From positions 2,046,001-2,110,000 of the forward strand of contig NZ_CP039731.1 of NCBI RefSeq assembly GCF_005155025.1: a stretch of DNA of 64,000 nucleotides, read 5' to 3'. This document shows positions 41,350-51,674 of the stretch, piece after piece; position 1 is the first letter of the stretch, and each line of letters begins with the position of its first letter. Under the pieces are notes generated by a model that was given only the letters and a program-made list of their open reading frames with translations, searched no databases and had not been told where the DNA came from. The DNA comes from Aquitalea aquatilis (GTDB lineage Bacteria; Pseudomonadota; Gammaproteobacteria; Burkholderiales; Chromobacteriaceae). The position numbers were made by a program, and so were the translations under genes.

Positions 41350-43121
41350 TGGGCGTACCTGTTCGTCATTTTGATGCAGTAATCGTTGGCGCAGGTGGTG
41401 CCGGCATGCGTGCCGCCCTGCAGCTGTCCGAAGCTGGCCTGAAGACTGCCGTACTGTCCAAGGTATTCCCCACCCGCTCCCACACCGTGGCAGCACAGGG
41501 CGGTGTATCCGCCTCGCTGGGTAACTCCGAGGAAGATCACTGGCACTGGCATATGTACGACACCGTCAAGGGGTCGGACTGGCTGGGCGACCAGGATGCC
41601 ATCGAATTCATGTGCCGCGAGGCACCGAAGGTCGTGACCGAGCTGGAACACTTCGGCATGCCGTTCGACCGTAACGCTGATGGCACCATCTACCAGCGTC
41701 CGTTTGGCGGTCACATGTCCAACTTCGGTGAAAAGCCGGTGCGTCGCGCCTGTGCTGCCGCCGACCGTACCGGTCATGCCATGCTGCACGCGCTGTATCA
41801 GCGCAATGTGCGCGCCAACACCCATTTCTTTGTGGAATGGATGGCGCTGGACCTGATTCGCGACGCCGACGGCAATGTGCAGGGCGTGATCGCCATGGAA
41901 ATGGAAACCTCGGAAATCGTGGTATTCCAGGCCAAGGCCACCCTGTTTGCTACTGGCGGTGCCGGTCGTATCTACGCTTCTTCCACCAATGCCTTCATCA
42001 ATACCGGTGATGGCCTGGGTATGGCCGCTCGTGCCGGCATCCCGCTGGAAGACATGGAATTCTGGCAGTTCCACCCCACCGGCGTGGCCGGTGCTGGTGT
42101 GCTGATTACCGAAGGCGTACGTGGTGAAGGCGGCATTCTGCGCAACAGCGAAGGTGAGCGCTTCATGGAACGCTATGCACCGAATGCCAAGGATCTGGCT
42201 TCGCGTGACGTGGTATCCCGCGCCATGGTGACCGAGATCAACGAAGGTCGTGGTTGCGGCCCGAACAAGGATCACGTGCTGCTGGACATCACTCACCTCG
42301 ACCCCGAAGTGATCATGTCCAAGCTGCCGGGCATCCGTGAAATCTCGATCAAGTTTGCCGGTGTTGACCCGATCAAGGCGCCGATTCCGGTCGTGCCGAC
42401 CTGCCACTATCAGATGGGCGGCATCCCCACCAACTACCACGGTGAAGTGGTGGTAGGCGGCAAGCCGGTAAACGGTTTCTATGCTGCTGGCGAATGTGCT
42501 TGTGCATCGGTACACGGTGCCAACCGTCTGGGTACCAACTCCCTGCTCGACCTGCTGGTATTCGGCAAGAGCTCGGCCAATTCGATGATCGACTTCATCA
42601 AGCAACAACCGCTGGAGCTGCCGGATCTGGCCACGTCCGATGTTGAGCGTTCCGTCGCTCGCGTTGAGCGCCTGAACAAGCAGACCAATGGCGTTGCCGT
42701 GAACGATGCCCGTACCGCCATGCAGCGCACCATGCAGGCGCACTGCGGTGTGTTCCGCTTCAAGGACATGCTGGCACAAGGTGTTGAGAAAATTCTGGAA
42801 GTGGAAAAGATGGTTCAACAGACCGAAATTTCCGACCAATCCAGCGTATTCAACATGGCGCGTATCGAAGCCCTGGAGCTGGAAAACCTGATCGAAGTGG
42901 CCAAGGCCACCATGATCTCGGCCAATGCCCGTACCGAATCCCGTGGTGCCCACGTGCGTGACGATGCGCCGGATACTGCCGAAACGCCGAATGGTCGTGA
43001 CGATGCCAACTGGCTGAAGCACACCCTGTGGTCGCGCGATGGCAACCGTCTGGAATACAAGCCGGTGAACATGCAGCCGCTGACTGTCGACACCATCGCT
43101 CTGAAGACCCGTTCCTACTAA
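41349..43121 (+). CDS. sdhA: Succinate dehydrogenase flavoprotein subunit
   Basis: It oxidises succinate to fumarate with covalently bound FAD. The 590-residue protein has the FAD-binding [17 protein letters not shown], the FAD-attachment His in [17 protein letters not shown], and active-site residues in [16 protein letters not shown] and [18 protein letters not shown]. SdhE, encoded downstream, inserts the flavin. Confidence 0.97.
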   Translation: MGVPVRHFDAVIVGAGGAGMRAALQLSEAGLKTAVLSKVFPTRSHTVAAQGGVSASLGNSEEDHWHWHMYDTVKGSDWLGDQDAIEFMCREAPKVVTELEHFGMPFDRNADGTIYQRPFGGHMSNFGEKPVRRACAAADRTGHAMLHALYQRNVRANTHFFVEWMALDLIRDADGNVQGVIAMEMETSEIVVFQAKATLFATGGAGRIYASSTNAFINTGDGLGMAARAGIPLEDMEFWQFHPTGVAGAGVLITEGVRGEGGILRNSEGERFMERYAPNAKDLASRDVVSRAMVTEINEGRGCGPNKDHVLLDITHLDPEVIMSKLPGIREISIKFAGVDPIKAPIPVVPTCHYQMGGIPTNYHGEVVVGGKPVNGFYAAGECACASVHGANRLGTNSLLDLLVFGKSSANSMIDFIKQQPLELPDLATSDVERSVARVERLNKQTNGVAVNDARTAMQRTMQAHCGVFRFKDMLAQGVEKILEVEKMVQQTEISDQSSVFNMARIEALELENLIEVAKATMISANARTESRGAHVRDDAPDTAETPNGRDDANWLKHTLWSRDGNRLEYKPVNMQPLTVDTIALKTRSY

Positions 43122-43134
43122 GGGCTTGAACAAG

Positions 43135-43845
43135 ATGACTACTGAAACCGTCAAATTCCGCATCTACCGTTACGATCCGGACAAGGATGCCAAGCCCTAC
43201 ATGCAGGACATCAGCGTCGAGCTGGATTCCACCGACCGCAAACTGCTGGATGCGCTGACCAAGCTCAAGGTGAAGGACGACACCATCACCTTCCGCCGCT
43301 CCTGCCGCGAAGGCGTATGTGGTTCGGATGCCATGAACATCAACGGCAAGAACGGCCTGGCCTGTCTGACCGATTTTCGCGATCTGAAGCAACCGATCGA
43401 ACTGCGCCCGCTGCCGGGCCTGCCGGTGGTGCGCGACCTGATCGTGGACATGACCCAGTTTTTCAAGCAATACCACTCGATCAAGCCGTATGTGATCAAC
43501 GACACGCCGCCGCCGGAACGCGAGCGCCTGCAAAGCCCGGAAGACCGCGAAGAGCTGAACGGTCTGTACGAGTGCATTCTGTGCGCCTGCTGCTCCACGT
43601 CCTGCCCGTCGTTCTGGTGGAATCCGGACAAATTCGTTGGCCCGGCCGGCCTGCTCGCAGCGTATCGCTTCATTGCCGATACCCGCGACACCGCCATCAA
43701 CGAGCGTCTGGACAACCTGGAAGATCCCTACCGCCTGTTCCGTTGTCACACCATCATGAATTGTGTTGATGTCTGCCCCAAGGGTCTGAACCCGACCAAG
43801 GCCATCGGCAAGATCAAGGACCTGATGGTCAAGCGTGCAGTATGA
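43135..43845 (+). CDS. sdhB: Succinate dehydrogenase iron-sulfur subunit
   Basis: It passes electrons from FAD to quinone. The 236-residue protein has the [2Fe-2S] site [12 protein letters not shown]...LAC, the [4Fe-4S] site [12 protein letters not shown], and the [3Fe-4S] site [17 protein letters not shown]. The ATG at 43135 is chosen over a TTG 9 bp upstream. The end overlaps sdhE by 4 bp. Confidence 0.97.
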   Translation: MTTETVKFRIYRYDPDKDAKPYMQDISVELDSTDRKLLDALTKLKVKDDTITFRRSCREGVCGSDAMNINGKNGLACLTDFRDLKQPIELRPLPGLPVVRDLIVDMTQFFKQYHSIKPYVINDTPPPERERLQSPEDREELNGLYECILCACCSTSCPSFWWNPDKFVGPAGLLAAYRFIADTRDTAINERLDNLEDPYRLFRCHTIMNCVDVCPKGLNPTKAIGKIKDLMVKRAV

Positions 43846-44090
43846 CCGCCTACGATCCGATTGAACTCAAACGGATCCGTTGGCGGTCCCGCCGGGGCTT
43901 GCTGGAGCTGGATCTGGTGCTGGAGCGGTTTTTTGCCCAGCGTTTCGATTCACTCTCCCCGGCGGAGATCGACGCCTACAAGCGTATTCTCGATTTGCCC
44001 GACACCGATTTTCTGGATGTGGTGAACGGCAAGGCTGACCTGGACGATCCGGAAGAGGCCGCCATCATCGAGATCCTGCGGGCTGTCTGA
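43842..44090 (+). CDS. sdhE: FAD assembly factor SdhE
   Basis: It promotes covalent flavinylation of SdhA. The 82-residue protein has the defining RGxxE motif in [17 protein letters not shown], and the helical fold of the family. Translational coupling to sdhB (ATGA overlap) keeps it with its client operon. Confidence 0.93.
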   Translation: MTAYDPIELKRIRWRSRRGLLELDLVLERFFAQRFDSLSPAEIDAYKRILDLPDTDFLDVVNGKADLDDPEEAAIIEILRAV

Positions 44091-44153
44091 GCCACAGGAT
44101 GCAGGGCCCAAAACGATTATTACAACACCACAAAACTGACTGGGAGTATTGCT

Positions 44154-45443
44154 GTGGAAACCAACCGCAAAGTGACGCTCACTTACAACGAGGGCAAGGA
44201 CAACCTGGAAATGCCGGTTCTGTCCGGCACTCTGGGTCCGGATGTCGTCGATATCCGTGCCTTCTCCAAAACCGGCATGTTTACCTTTGACCCGGGCTTC
44301 CTGGCTACCGCCAGCTGCGAGTCCGCCATCACCTTCATCGACGGTGATCTGGGTCAGCTCTACTACCGCGGCTATCCGATCGAACAGCTGGCAGAAAAGA
44401 GCGATTACCTGGAAGTGTGCTACCTGTTGCTGAACGGCGAAATGCCGACTGCCGCACAGCGCAAGGAATTCGAACGTGGCGTGATGCGCCACAACATGCT
44501 GCACGATCAGCTGATGAGCCTGTTCAAGGGCTTCCGTCGTGACGCACACCCGATGGCCGTGATGGTGGGTGTGGTAGGTGCGCTGTCTGCCTTCTACCAC
44601 GACTCGCTGGACATCACCAATCCGGAACACCGTCGCATTTCGGCCCACCGTCTGGTGGCCAAGCTGCCGACCATCGCTGCACAAGCCTACCGCTACAACA
44701 AGGGCCTGCCGTTCTCCTACCCGAAGAATGGCCTGACCTATGCGGAAAACTTCCTGCACATGATGTTCTCCACCCCGTGTGAAGAGTACAAGGTGAACCC
44801 GGTTCTGGCGCGCGCGCTGGACCGCATCTTCACCCTGCACGCCGATCACGAGCAGAATGCCTCCACCTCCACCGTGCGTCTGGCCGGCTCCTCCGGTGCC
44901 AACCCGTTCGCATGTATCGCTGCCGGTATCGCCTGCCTGTGGGGCCCGTCCCACGGTGGTGCCAACGAAGCCGTGCTGAAGATGCTGGACGAAATCGGCA
45001 GCGTGGACAACGTGGCCGACTTCATGCAAGGCGTGAAGGACAAGCGTTACAAACTGATGGGCTTCGGCCACCGCGTGTACAAGAACATGGACCCGCGCGC
45101 CGCCATCATGAAGACCACTTGCGACGAAGTGCTGAACGAACTGGGCCTGCACAACGATCCGAAGTTCAAGCTGGCCATGGCGCTGGAAAAGATCGCCCTG
45201 GAAGATCCGTACTTCATCGAGCGCAAGCTGTACCCGAACGTGGACTTCTACTCGGGTATCGTGCTGTCCGCCATCGGCATTCCGGTATCGATGTTCACTC
45301 CGATCTTCGCCCTGGCCCGTACCGTGGGCTGGATCGCGCACTGGAGCGAAATGATCGGTGACCCGGCGATGAAGATCGGCCGTCCGCGTCAGCTGTACAC
45401 CGGCGCCCCGCGCCGCGATATTGTCGATATCGACAAGCGCTGA
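44154..45443 (+). CDS. gltA: Citrate synthase
   Basis: It condenses acetyl-CoA with oxaloacetate. The 429-residue protein has the catalytic residues in [30 protein letters not shown] and [18 protein letters not shown]. It is the large hexameric type found in Gram-negative bacteria. The start is GTG, with TGGGAG at 44141-44146. A terminator follows, so the suc genes have their own leader. Confidence 0.96.
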   Translation: METNRKVTLTYNEGKDNLEMPVLSGTLGPDVVDIRAFSKTGMFTFDPGFLATASCESAITFIDGDLGQLYYRGYPIEQLAEKSDYLEVCYLLLNGEMPTAAQRKEFERGVMRHNMLHDQLMSLFKGFRRDAHPMAVMVGVVGALSAFYHDSLDITNPEHRRISAHRLVAKLPTIAAQAYRYNKGLPFSYPKNGLTYAENFLHMMFSTPCEEYKVNPVLARALDRIFTLHADHEQNASTSTVRLAGSSGANPFACIAAGIACLWGPSHGGANEAVLKMLDEIGSVDNVADFMQGVKDKRYKLMGFGHRVYKNMDPRAAIMKTTCDEVLNELGLHNDPKFKLAMALEKIALEDPYFIERKLYPNVDFYSGIVLSAIGIPVSMFTPIFALARTVGWIAHWSEMIGDPAMKIGRPRQLYTGAPRRDIVDIDKR

Positions 45444-45455
45444 TCAAGCTGTGAC

Positions 45456-45487
45456 AAGTTGGCCGGACACGTTTCGGCCAACTTTTT
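45456..45487 (+). terminator. Terminator of the sdh-gltA operon
   Basis: AGTTGGCCG and CGGCCAACT around GACACGTTT are followed by TTTTTA. Confidence 0.85.
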
Positions 45488-45670
45488 AGCCTGTTTAACA
45501 GAATACAGTAGCCGGTTTCACGACAGACGCCGACAGAGCGCTGCGGAAAAGAATGGAGACGGATTTGCCCTTCCTCACGAAGGCCCTTCTTGCGTCTTTT
45601 CCACAACGCTTTCTCCACGCAGCAATGTAGCCAAACGTAGATACGTACGTAGATAACAAAGGGTCGAATA
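45488..45670 (+). other. sucA leader with possible RNA structure
   Basis: The 183 bp between the gltA terminator and sucA must hold the suc promoter. It includes a CCTTC-CTCAC-GAAGG hairpin near 45577-45591 and a run of ACGTAGATACGTACGTAGATA repeats near 45638-45657. A conserved RNA element called the sucA motif is known before sucA in Burkholderiales; I cannot show that this is it. Confidence 0.35.
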
Positions 45671-48499
45671 ATGATGCAATCCATGTACAGTCATTCCTAC
45701 CTGTTCGGTGGGAATGCACCGTTCATCGAGGAACTGTACGAACAGTACCTCGCTGATGCGAATTCGGTTCCAGCCGAATGGCGTGAATACTTCGACAAGC
45801 TGGCCCAGGCACCGGGCGCAGCCGAGCGCGATGTACCCCACATGCCCATCCAGGAATCCTTCATTCAACTGGCCAAGAAACCGGCCAGCGGCCCGCGCAA
45901 CAGCAGCGGCGGCGAATGGGAAACCATGCAAAAGCAGGTGGGTGTGCTGAAGCTGATTTCGGCCTACCGCGTACTGGGTTCCCGTCAGGCCAACCTCGAC
46001 CCGCTCAAGCGCATGGATCAGGAAACCCTGCGCGAGCTGGATCCGGTCAAGCATGGCCTGACCGATGCCGACATGGCGGTGCAGTTCAATGTGGGCTCGC
46101 TGGTGGCTCCGCAGAAGCTGCCGCTGTCCGACATCCTGTCGCGCCTGAAGCAGACCTACTGCGGCAACATCGGCCTGGAGTTCATGCACATCACCAAGTC
46201 GGACGAGAAGCACTGGGTACAGAAGCGCTTTGAAGGCGATCTGTCCACCCCGCGCTACGACGCCGGCAAGAAACTGCGCATTCTCAAGCAGATCACGGCG
46301 GCCGAGACCCTGGAACGCTATCTGCATACCAAATACGTTGGCCAGAAACGCTTCTCGCTGGAAGGCGGCGAATCGACCATCGCTGCGCTGGATCACCTGA
46401 TCCACAACGCCACCTCGGTGGGCGTGCAGGAACTGATCATCGGCATGGCCCACCGTGGCCGTCTGAACGTGCTGGTGAACACCCTGGGCAAGCAGCCGCG
46501 CGACCTGTTCGCTGAATTCGAAGGCAAGGCTGCCCAGCAAATGGCCTCCGGCGACGTGAAGTACCACATGGGCTTCTCCTCCGACATCCCCACGGCCAAT
46601 GGCCCGATGCACGTGTCGCTGGCGTTCAACCCGTCCCACCTGGAAATCGTCAACCCGGTGGTGGAAGGTTCGGTACGCGCCCGTCAGGATCGTCGCAAGG
46701 ACAACGAGCGCAAGTGCGCCGTGCCGGTGCTGATCCACGGTGACTCCGCCTTTGGCGGCCTGGGTGTCAACCAGGGTACCTTCAACCTGTCGCAAACCCG
46801 TGGCTACGGTACCGGCGGCACCATCCACATCGTGATCAACAACCAGGTTGGCTTCACCACCTCGGATACGCGCGACATGCGTTCCACCCTGTACTGTACC
46901 GACGTGGCCAAGATGGTCGAAGCGCCCATCCTGCACGTCAACGGTGATGATCCGGAAGCCGTCTGCTATGTGATGCAGGCTGCGCTGGACTACCGCATGC
47001 AGTTCAACAAGGACGTGGTCATCGACCTGGTCTGCTACCGCAAACTGGGTCACAACGAAGGTGACGATCCCTTCCTGACCCAGCCGATGATGTACAAGAA
47101 GATTGCCAAGCATCAGGGCGTGCGCGCCATGTATGCCGAGCGTCTGGTACAGGAAGGCGTGCTGAAGGCCGAAGAAGCCGAAGGCATGATCCAGGCCTAC
47201 CGCGACGCGCTGGACAAGGGCGAGCACGTGGAACAGACCGCGCTCACCAACTACAAGCGCGAACACGCCCTGGACTGGAGCCAGTATCTGGGTACCCACT
47301 GGGCACACCCCACCGATACCTCGCTGCCGCGCGCCGACATCCAGCGTCTGACTGAAAAGTTCACCACCCTGCCGGAAGGCTTCAAGCTGCACCCCACCGT
47401 GCAGAAAGTGCTGGCTGCACGCAAGGCGATGGCCGCCGGTGAACAGAATGCCGACTGGGGTATGGCCGAGACTCTGGCCTACGCCAGTCTGGTGACCAAT
47501 GGTTTCGGTGTACGCCTGTCCGGTGAAGACTCCGGTCGCGGCACCTTCTCCCATCGTCATGCCGTGCTGCACGACCAGAACCGCGAACGTTGGGACCAGG
47601 GTTCCTACGTACCGCTGCGCAATATGTCGGACAACCAGGCTGATTTCCTGGTGATCGACTCCATCCTCAACGAAGAAGCCGTGCTGGCCTACGAATACGG
47701 CTATGCCTGTTCCGCTCCGGACCAGCTGGTGATCTGGGAAGCCCAGTTTGGCGACTTCGCCAACGGTGCCCAGGTGGCCATTGACCAGTTCATTTCTTCT
47801 GGCGAAACCAAGTGGGGCCGTCTGTGTGGCCTGACCACCATCCTGCCGCACGGCTACGATGGCCAGGGCCCGGAACACTCCTCCGCCCGTCTGGAACGCT
47901 GGCTGCAACTGTGCGCCGAGCACAATATGCAGATCGTGATGCCGTCCGAAGCCAGCCAGATGTTCCACATGCTGCGCCGTCAGGTGCTGCGTCCGTATCG
48001 CAAGCCGCTGGTGATCTTCCTGTCCAAGCGCCTGCTGCGCTTCAAGGATTCCATGAGCCCGATCGAAGCCTTCACCAACGGCAGCTTCCGCCCGGTGATC
48101 GGCGACGCCGTGGTGCAGGATCCGAAGAAGGTGAAGCGCGTCGTGCTGTGTGCCGGTCAGGTGTATTACGACCTGGCGGCTGGCCGCAAAGACAAGGGCG
48201 TGGAAGACGAGGTTGCCATCGTGCGTATCGAGCAGTTGTATCCCTTCCCGACCGAGCAGGTAGCCGCCGAACTGGCACGCTTCCCGCAAGCCAAGGAAGT
48301 GATGTGGGTGCAGGAAGAGCCGCGTAACCAGGGTGCCTGGTACCAGATTCGCCATCGCCTGGAAGGTCTGCTGAGCGGCAAGCAGTTCTTGTCGTTCGCT
48401 GGTCGTCCGTCCTCTGCTTCCCCGGCCGTAGGCTATATGAGCAAGCACGTTGCCCAGCTCAAGTCCTTCGTCGAAGAAGCCATGACGATTGCCAAGTAA
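45671..48499 (+). CDS. sucA: 2-oxoglutarate dehydrogenase E1 component
   Basis: The thiamine-diphosphate E1 enzyme of the 2-oxoglutarate dehydrogenase complex. The 942-residue protein begins with the E2-binding N-terminal segment (YLFGGNAPFIEELYEQYLAD), has the DxxxxN-type ThDP site around HGDSAFGGLGVNQGT and INNQVGFTTSD, and HRGRLNVLVN and EAQFGDFANGAQVAIDQF typical of the family. Two tandem ATGs are possible; the difference is one residue. Confidence 0.97.
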   Translation: MMQSMYSHSYLFGGNAPFIEELYEQYLADANSVPAEWREYFDKLAQAPGAAERDVPHMPIQESFIQLAKKPASGPRNSSGGEWETMQKQVGVLKLISAYRVLGSRQANLDPLKRMDQETLRELDPVKHGLTDADMAVQFNVGSLVAPQKLPLSDILSRLKQTYCGNIGLEFMHITKSDEKHWVQKRFEGDLSTPRYDAGKKLRILKQITAAETLERYLHTKYVGQKRFSLEGGESTIAALDHLIHNATSVGVQELIIGMAHRGRLNVLVNTLGKQPRDLFAEFEGKAAQQMASGDVKYHMGFSSDIPTANGPMHVSLAFNPSHLEIVNPVVEGSVRARQDRRKDNERKCAVPVLIHGDSAFGGLGVNQGTFNLSQTRGYGTGGTIHIVINNQVGFTTSDTRDMRSTLYCTDVAKMVEAPILHVNGDDPEAVCYVMQAALDYRMQFNKDVVIDLVCYRKLGHNEGDDPFLTQPMMYKKIAKHQGVRAMYAERLVQEGVLKAEEAEGMIQAYRDALDKGEHVEQTALTNYKREHALDWSQYLGTHWAHPTDTSLPRADIQRLTEKFTTLPEGFKLHPTVQKVLAARKAMAAGEQNADWGMAETLAYASLVTNGFGVRLSGEDSGRGTFSHRHAVLHDQNRERWDQGSYVPLRNMSDNQADFLVIDSILNEEAVLAYEYGYACSAPDQLVIWEAQFGDFANGAQVAIDQFISSGETKWGRLCGLTTILPHGYDGQGPEHSSARLERWLQLCAEHNMQIVMPSEASQMFHMLRRQVLRPYRKPLVIFLSKRLLRFKDSMSPIEAFTNGSFRPVIGDAVVQDPKKVKRVVLCAGQVYYDLAAGRKDKGVEDEVAIVRIEQLYPFPTEQVAAELARFPQAKEVMWVQEEPRNQGAWYQIRHRLEGLLSGKQFLSFAGRPSSASPAVGYMSKHVAQLKSFVEEAMTIAK

Positions 48500-48566
48500 G
48501 TACACGCCATCACAACGAATGATATGACGGGGGCAGCACCGCAGCTGCCCCGTTCTGGAGAAGAAC

Positions 48567-49817
48567 ATGATTATTGAAGTCAAAGTCCCCCAACTGCCTG
48601 AGTCCGTTTCCGAAGCCACGCTGATGACCTGGCACAAGAAAGCCGGCGATTTCGTCAATCGCGACGAAAACGTCATCGATCTGGAAACCGACAAGGTCGT
48701 GCTGGAACTGCCGGCACCGCAGGCTGGCGTGATTGTTGAAATCATCGAACAAGACGGCGCCACCGTGGTTTCCGGTCAGCTGATCGCCCGTATCGACACC
48801 GCCGCCAAGGCAGGTGATGCACCGGCTGCGGTTGCTGCAGCGCCGGCTGTTGCCGCTCCGGCTGCCGTACAAGCTGCTCCGGCCGCTGCACCGGGTGGCG
48901 CTGCCATGCCGTCGGCTGCCAAGCTGGCTGCCGAAACCGGCGTCAATCTGGCCAATGTGGCTGGCTCCGGCCGTGACGGCCGTGTGCTGAAAGAAGACGT
49001 ACAGGCTGCTGCCGCTGCACCGTCGCAAGCTGGTCCGGTACTGGCCCACGCCGGCAACGCCGGTGTTGCCCTGGCCGCCACCCCGGCTGCCGTGAACGTG
49101 GCTGCCGTGCTGGGCGATCGTCCGGAACAGAGCGTGCCGATGTCCCGCCTGCGCCAGCGTGTGGCCGAGCGTCTGGTGATGAGCCAGCAGACCAACGCCA
49201 TCCTCACCACCTTCAACGAAATCAACATGAAGCCGTTGATGGACCTGCGTGCACGCTACAAGGACAAGTTCGAGAAGGAACACGGCGTGAAGCTGGGTTT
49301 CATGGGCTTCTTCGTCAAGGCCGTGGTTGCCGCGCTGAAGAAATACCCCATCGTCAATGCTTCGGTTGATGGCAACAACATCATCTACCACGGCTACTTT
49401 GACATCGGCGTGGCCGTAGGCAGCCCGCGTGGTCTGGTAGTGCCGGTGATCCGCAATGCTGACCAGCTGAGCCTGGCTGAGATCGAGAAGCAGATCGCCG
49501 ACTTCGGCAAGCGCGCCCAGGAAGGCAAGCTGACCGTGGAAGAGCTGACCGGCGGTACTTACACCATTTCCAATGGCGGTACTTTCGGTTCCATGATGTC
49601 CACCCCCATCATCAACCCGCCGCAATCGGCCATTCTGGGCATGCACGCTACCAAGGAGCGCGCCGTGGTTGAGAATGGTCAAGTTGTTGTGCGCCCGATG
49701 ATGTACCTTGCCCAGTCGTACGACCACCGCATCATCGATGGTCGCGAAGCGGTACTGAGCCTGGTAGCCATCAAGGACGCCATCGAAGATCCGGCCCGCC
49801 TGATCCTCGACCTGTAA
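48567..49817 (+). CDS. sucB: Dihydrolipoyllysine succinyltransferase, E2
   Basis: The core of the 2-oxoglutarate dehydrogenase complex. The 416-residue protein has one lipoyl domain with the lipoylated Lys in [12 protein letters not shown], an Ala/Pro linker, a peripheral-subunit-binding domain ([20 protein letters not shown]) and the catalytic domain ending in [16 protein letters not shown]. It is 67 bp downstream of sucA. Confidence 0.97.
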   Translation: MIIEVKVPQLPESVSEATLMTWHKKAGDFVNRDENVIDLETDKVVLELPAPQAGVIVEIIEQDGATVVSGQLIARIDTAAKAGDAPAAVAAAPAVAAPAAVQAAPAAAPGGAAMPSAAKLAAETGVNLANVAGSGRDGRVLKEDVQAAAAAPSQAGPVLAHAGNAGVALAATPAAVNVAAVLGDRPEQSVPMSRLRQRVAERLVMSQQTNAILTTFNEINMKPLMDLRARYKDKFEKEHGVKLGFMGFFVKAVVAALKKYPIVNASVDGNNIIYHGYFDIGVAVGSPRGLVVPVIRNADQLSLAEIEKQIADFGKRAQEGKLTVEELTGGTYTISNGGTFGSMMSTPIINPPQSAILGMHATKERAVVENGQVVVRPMMYLAQSYDHRIIDGREAVLSLVAIKDAIEDPARLILDL

Positions 49818-49826
49818 TAGTTGTTG

Positions 49827-49850
49827 GCCGCAAGTTGTCTTGCGGCCACT
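49827..49850 (+). other. Intercistronic hairpin between sucB and the small membrane protein gene
   Basis: TGGCCGCAAG-TTGT-CTTGCGGCCA is a perfect 10 bp stem. The bases after it (CTTTG) are too poor in T for a full terminator, so it may set mRNA stability or partial termination. Confidence 0.6.
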
Positions 49851-49871
49851 TTGAATAATGTGAACGGAGAA

Positions 49872-50060
49872 ATGATGATTTTGCCTGACTGGCTTTATGC
49901 GGTAGCTTCCATCCTGGCCGGTGTGGCCATCGCGGTACTGACCTGGAAGAAGCATCAGCGCGGCATTCGCGAAGACCGCTACAGCCTGGTGGGCAAGCTC
50001 ATCATCGCCGTGTTCATGATTGCTTTCGGGATCTTGCTGTTCAAGGTCGGCAAGTTCTGA
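49872..50060 (+). CDS. Small two-helix membrane protein of unknown function
   Basis: A product of about 62 residues with two hydrophobic segments ([18 protein letters not shown] and [15 protein letters not shown]) separated by a basic loop [13 protein letters not shown], so both ends likely face the same side. ATGs at 49872 and 49875 follow a CGGAGAA ribosome-binding site. It lies between sucB and lpd, 13 bp before the latter, with no terminator after it. I do not recognise the family. Its place suggests a link to the dehydrogenase or the respiratory chain, but nothing in the sequence shows a mechanism. Confidence 0.7.
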   Translation: MMILPDWLYAVASILAGVAIAVLTWKKHQRGIREDRYSLVGKLIIAVFMIAFGILLFKVGKF

Positions 50061-50073
50061 TCAAGGAAAATCA

Positions 50074-51507
50074 ATGAGCCAACAGTTTGATGTCGTCGTT
50101 ATCGGCGGCGGCCCCGGCGGTTATGTGGCTGCCATTCGTGCAGCCCAGCTCGGTTTCAACACCGCTTGCGTGGATGCCTTCAAGAACCCGGAAGGCAAGC
50201 CTTCGCTGGGTGGCACCTGCCTGAACGTGGGTTGCATCCCGTCCAAGGCGCTGCTGCAGTCCTCGGAAAACTTCCACGCGGTACAGCACGACTTTGCCAA
50301 GCATGGCATCACCGTGTCCGGTGCCAAGATGGACGTGGCCGCCATGCTGGATCGCAAGACCGGCATCATCACCAAGAACGCCGCTGGTATCAGCTTCCTG
50401 TTCAAGAAGAACAAGGTCGCCAATATCCACGGTCTGGCTGCGCTGAAAGGCCGCCAGGGCGACAAATGGCTGATTGAAGTGACTGACAACGGCGCGGTGG
50501 TTGACACGCTGGAAGCGACCAACGTCATCATCGCCACCGGCTCCAGCCCGCGTCAGCTGCCGGGCCTGGCTACCGACAACCACATGGTGCTGGACAACGA
50601 AGGCGCGCTGGCGCTCACCGCTGTACCGAAGCGCCTGGGCGTGATCGGTGCCGGTGTGATCGGCCTGGAAATGGGTAGCGTGTGGAAGCGTCTGGGTGCA
50701 GAAGTCACCATCCTGGAAGCCGCACCGACCTTCCTGGCTGCTGCCGACCAGCAGATCGCCAAGGAAGCCTTCAAGACCCTGACCAAGGACACCGGTCTGG
50801 ACATCAAGCTGGGCGTGAAGATTGGTGAAATCAAGGCCACCAAGAAGCACGTTACCGTTCACTACGAGCTGAACGGCGAAGCCGTGGCTGCTGAATTCGA
50901 CAAGCTGATCGTGTCCATCGGTCGCGTACCGAACACCGCTGGTCTGGGTGCGGAAGCCGTTGGCCTGCAACTGGACGAGCGTGGTTTTGTTGCCGTGGAC
51001 GACCACTGCCACAGCAATCTGCCGGGTATCTGGGCGATTGGCGACGTGGTACGTGGCCCGATGCTGGCACACAAGGCTTCGGAAGAAGGCGTTGCGGTGG
51101 CAGAGCGTATCGCCGGCCAGAAGCCGCACGTCGATTTCGGCGTGATTCCGTGGGTGATCTACACCTCGCCGGAAATCGCCTGGGTGGGCAAGACCGAAGA
51201 ACAGCTCAAGGCTGAAGGCATCGAATACAAGAAGGGTACTTCCGGTTTCGCTGCCAACGGTCGCGCGCTGGGCCTGGGTCAGGCGCAGGGTACGGTCAAG
51301 ATCCTGGCCGATGCCAAGACCGACCGCATCCTCGGCCTGCACATGATCGGCCCGATGGTGTCCGAGCTGGTGACCGAAGGCGTGGTATCGATGGAGTTCA
51401 AGGCCGCCAGTGAAGATCTGGCGCGCATCGTGCACGCCCATCCGAGTCTGTCGGAAGTGGTGCACGAAGCCGCACTGGCTGCCGACAAGCGCGCATTGCA
51501 CGGCTAA
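50074..51507 (+). CDS. lpd: Dihydrolipoyl dehydrogenase, E3
   Basis: It reoxidises dihydrolipoamide in the 2-oxoglutarate dehydrogenase complex with NAD. The 477-residue protein has the FAD-binding [17 protein letters not shown], the redox disulfide [16 protein letters not shown], the NAD-binding [17 protein letters not shown] and the C-terminal active-site His in [16 protein letters not shown]. It may also serve other dehydrogenase complexes. Confidence 0.96.
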   Translation: MSQQFDVVVIGGGPGGYVAAIRAAQLGFNTACVDAFKNPEGKPSLGGTCLNVGCIPSKALLQSSENFHAVQHDFAKHGITVSGAKMDVAAMLDRKTGIITKNAAGISFLFKKNKVANIHGLAALKGRQGDKWLIEVTDNGAVVDTLEATNVIIATGSSPRQLPGLATDNHMVLDNEGALALTAVPKRLGVIGAGVIGLEMGSVWKRLGAEVTILEAAPTFLAAADQQIAKEAFKTLTKDTGLDIKLGVKIGEIKATKKHVTVHYELNGEAVAAEFDKLIVSIGRVPNTAGLGAEAVGLQLDERGFVAVDDHCHSNLPGIWAIGDVVRGPMLAHKASEEGVAVAERIAGQKPHVDFGVIPWVIYTSPEIAWVGKTEEQLKAEGIEYKKGTSGFAANGRALGLGQAQGTVKILADAKTDRILGLHMIGPMVSELVTEGVVSMEFKAASEDLARIVHAHPSLSEVVHEAALAADKRALHG

Positions 51508-51515
51508 TTGCCGTG

Positions 51516-51592
51516 GGGCCGTGTACAATTCACACGGCCCGAAAGAGGGTATGGGGCAGGACCTGCCGCGAGAACAGGTTCGCCCCGATACA
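51516..51592 (+). other. Structured leader between lpd and sucC
   Basis: Two stems can form. GGGCCGTGT and ACACGGCCC pair at 51516-51540, with a 7-base loop. GTAT(G)GGGC and GCCC(CG)ATAC pair from about 51550 to 51592, enclosing an ACCTG/CAGGT stem. Neither has a T run. The leader is 80 bp ahead of the sucC start and could be a processing site or a regulatory RNA. Confidence 0.45.
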
Positions 51593-51674
51593 TTAGGGTT
51601 GAGGAAGCGACCAAGGAATAGAGACGTTGGCCAGACAGGGCCCCGCCATCATTTCCACCGAAAGGAAACCATAG

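Noticed and set aside
45575-48763. A minus-strand open frame of about 1062 codons opposite sucA
   Set aside because: It is antisense to a fully recognisable gene, its composition is that of a complement frame of GC-rich coding DNA, and it contains no known domain.
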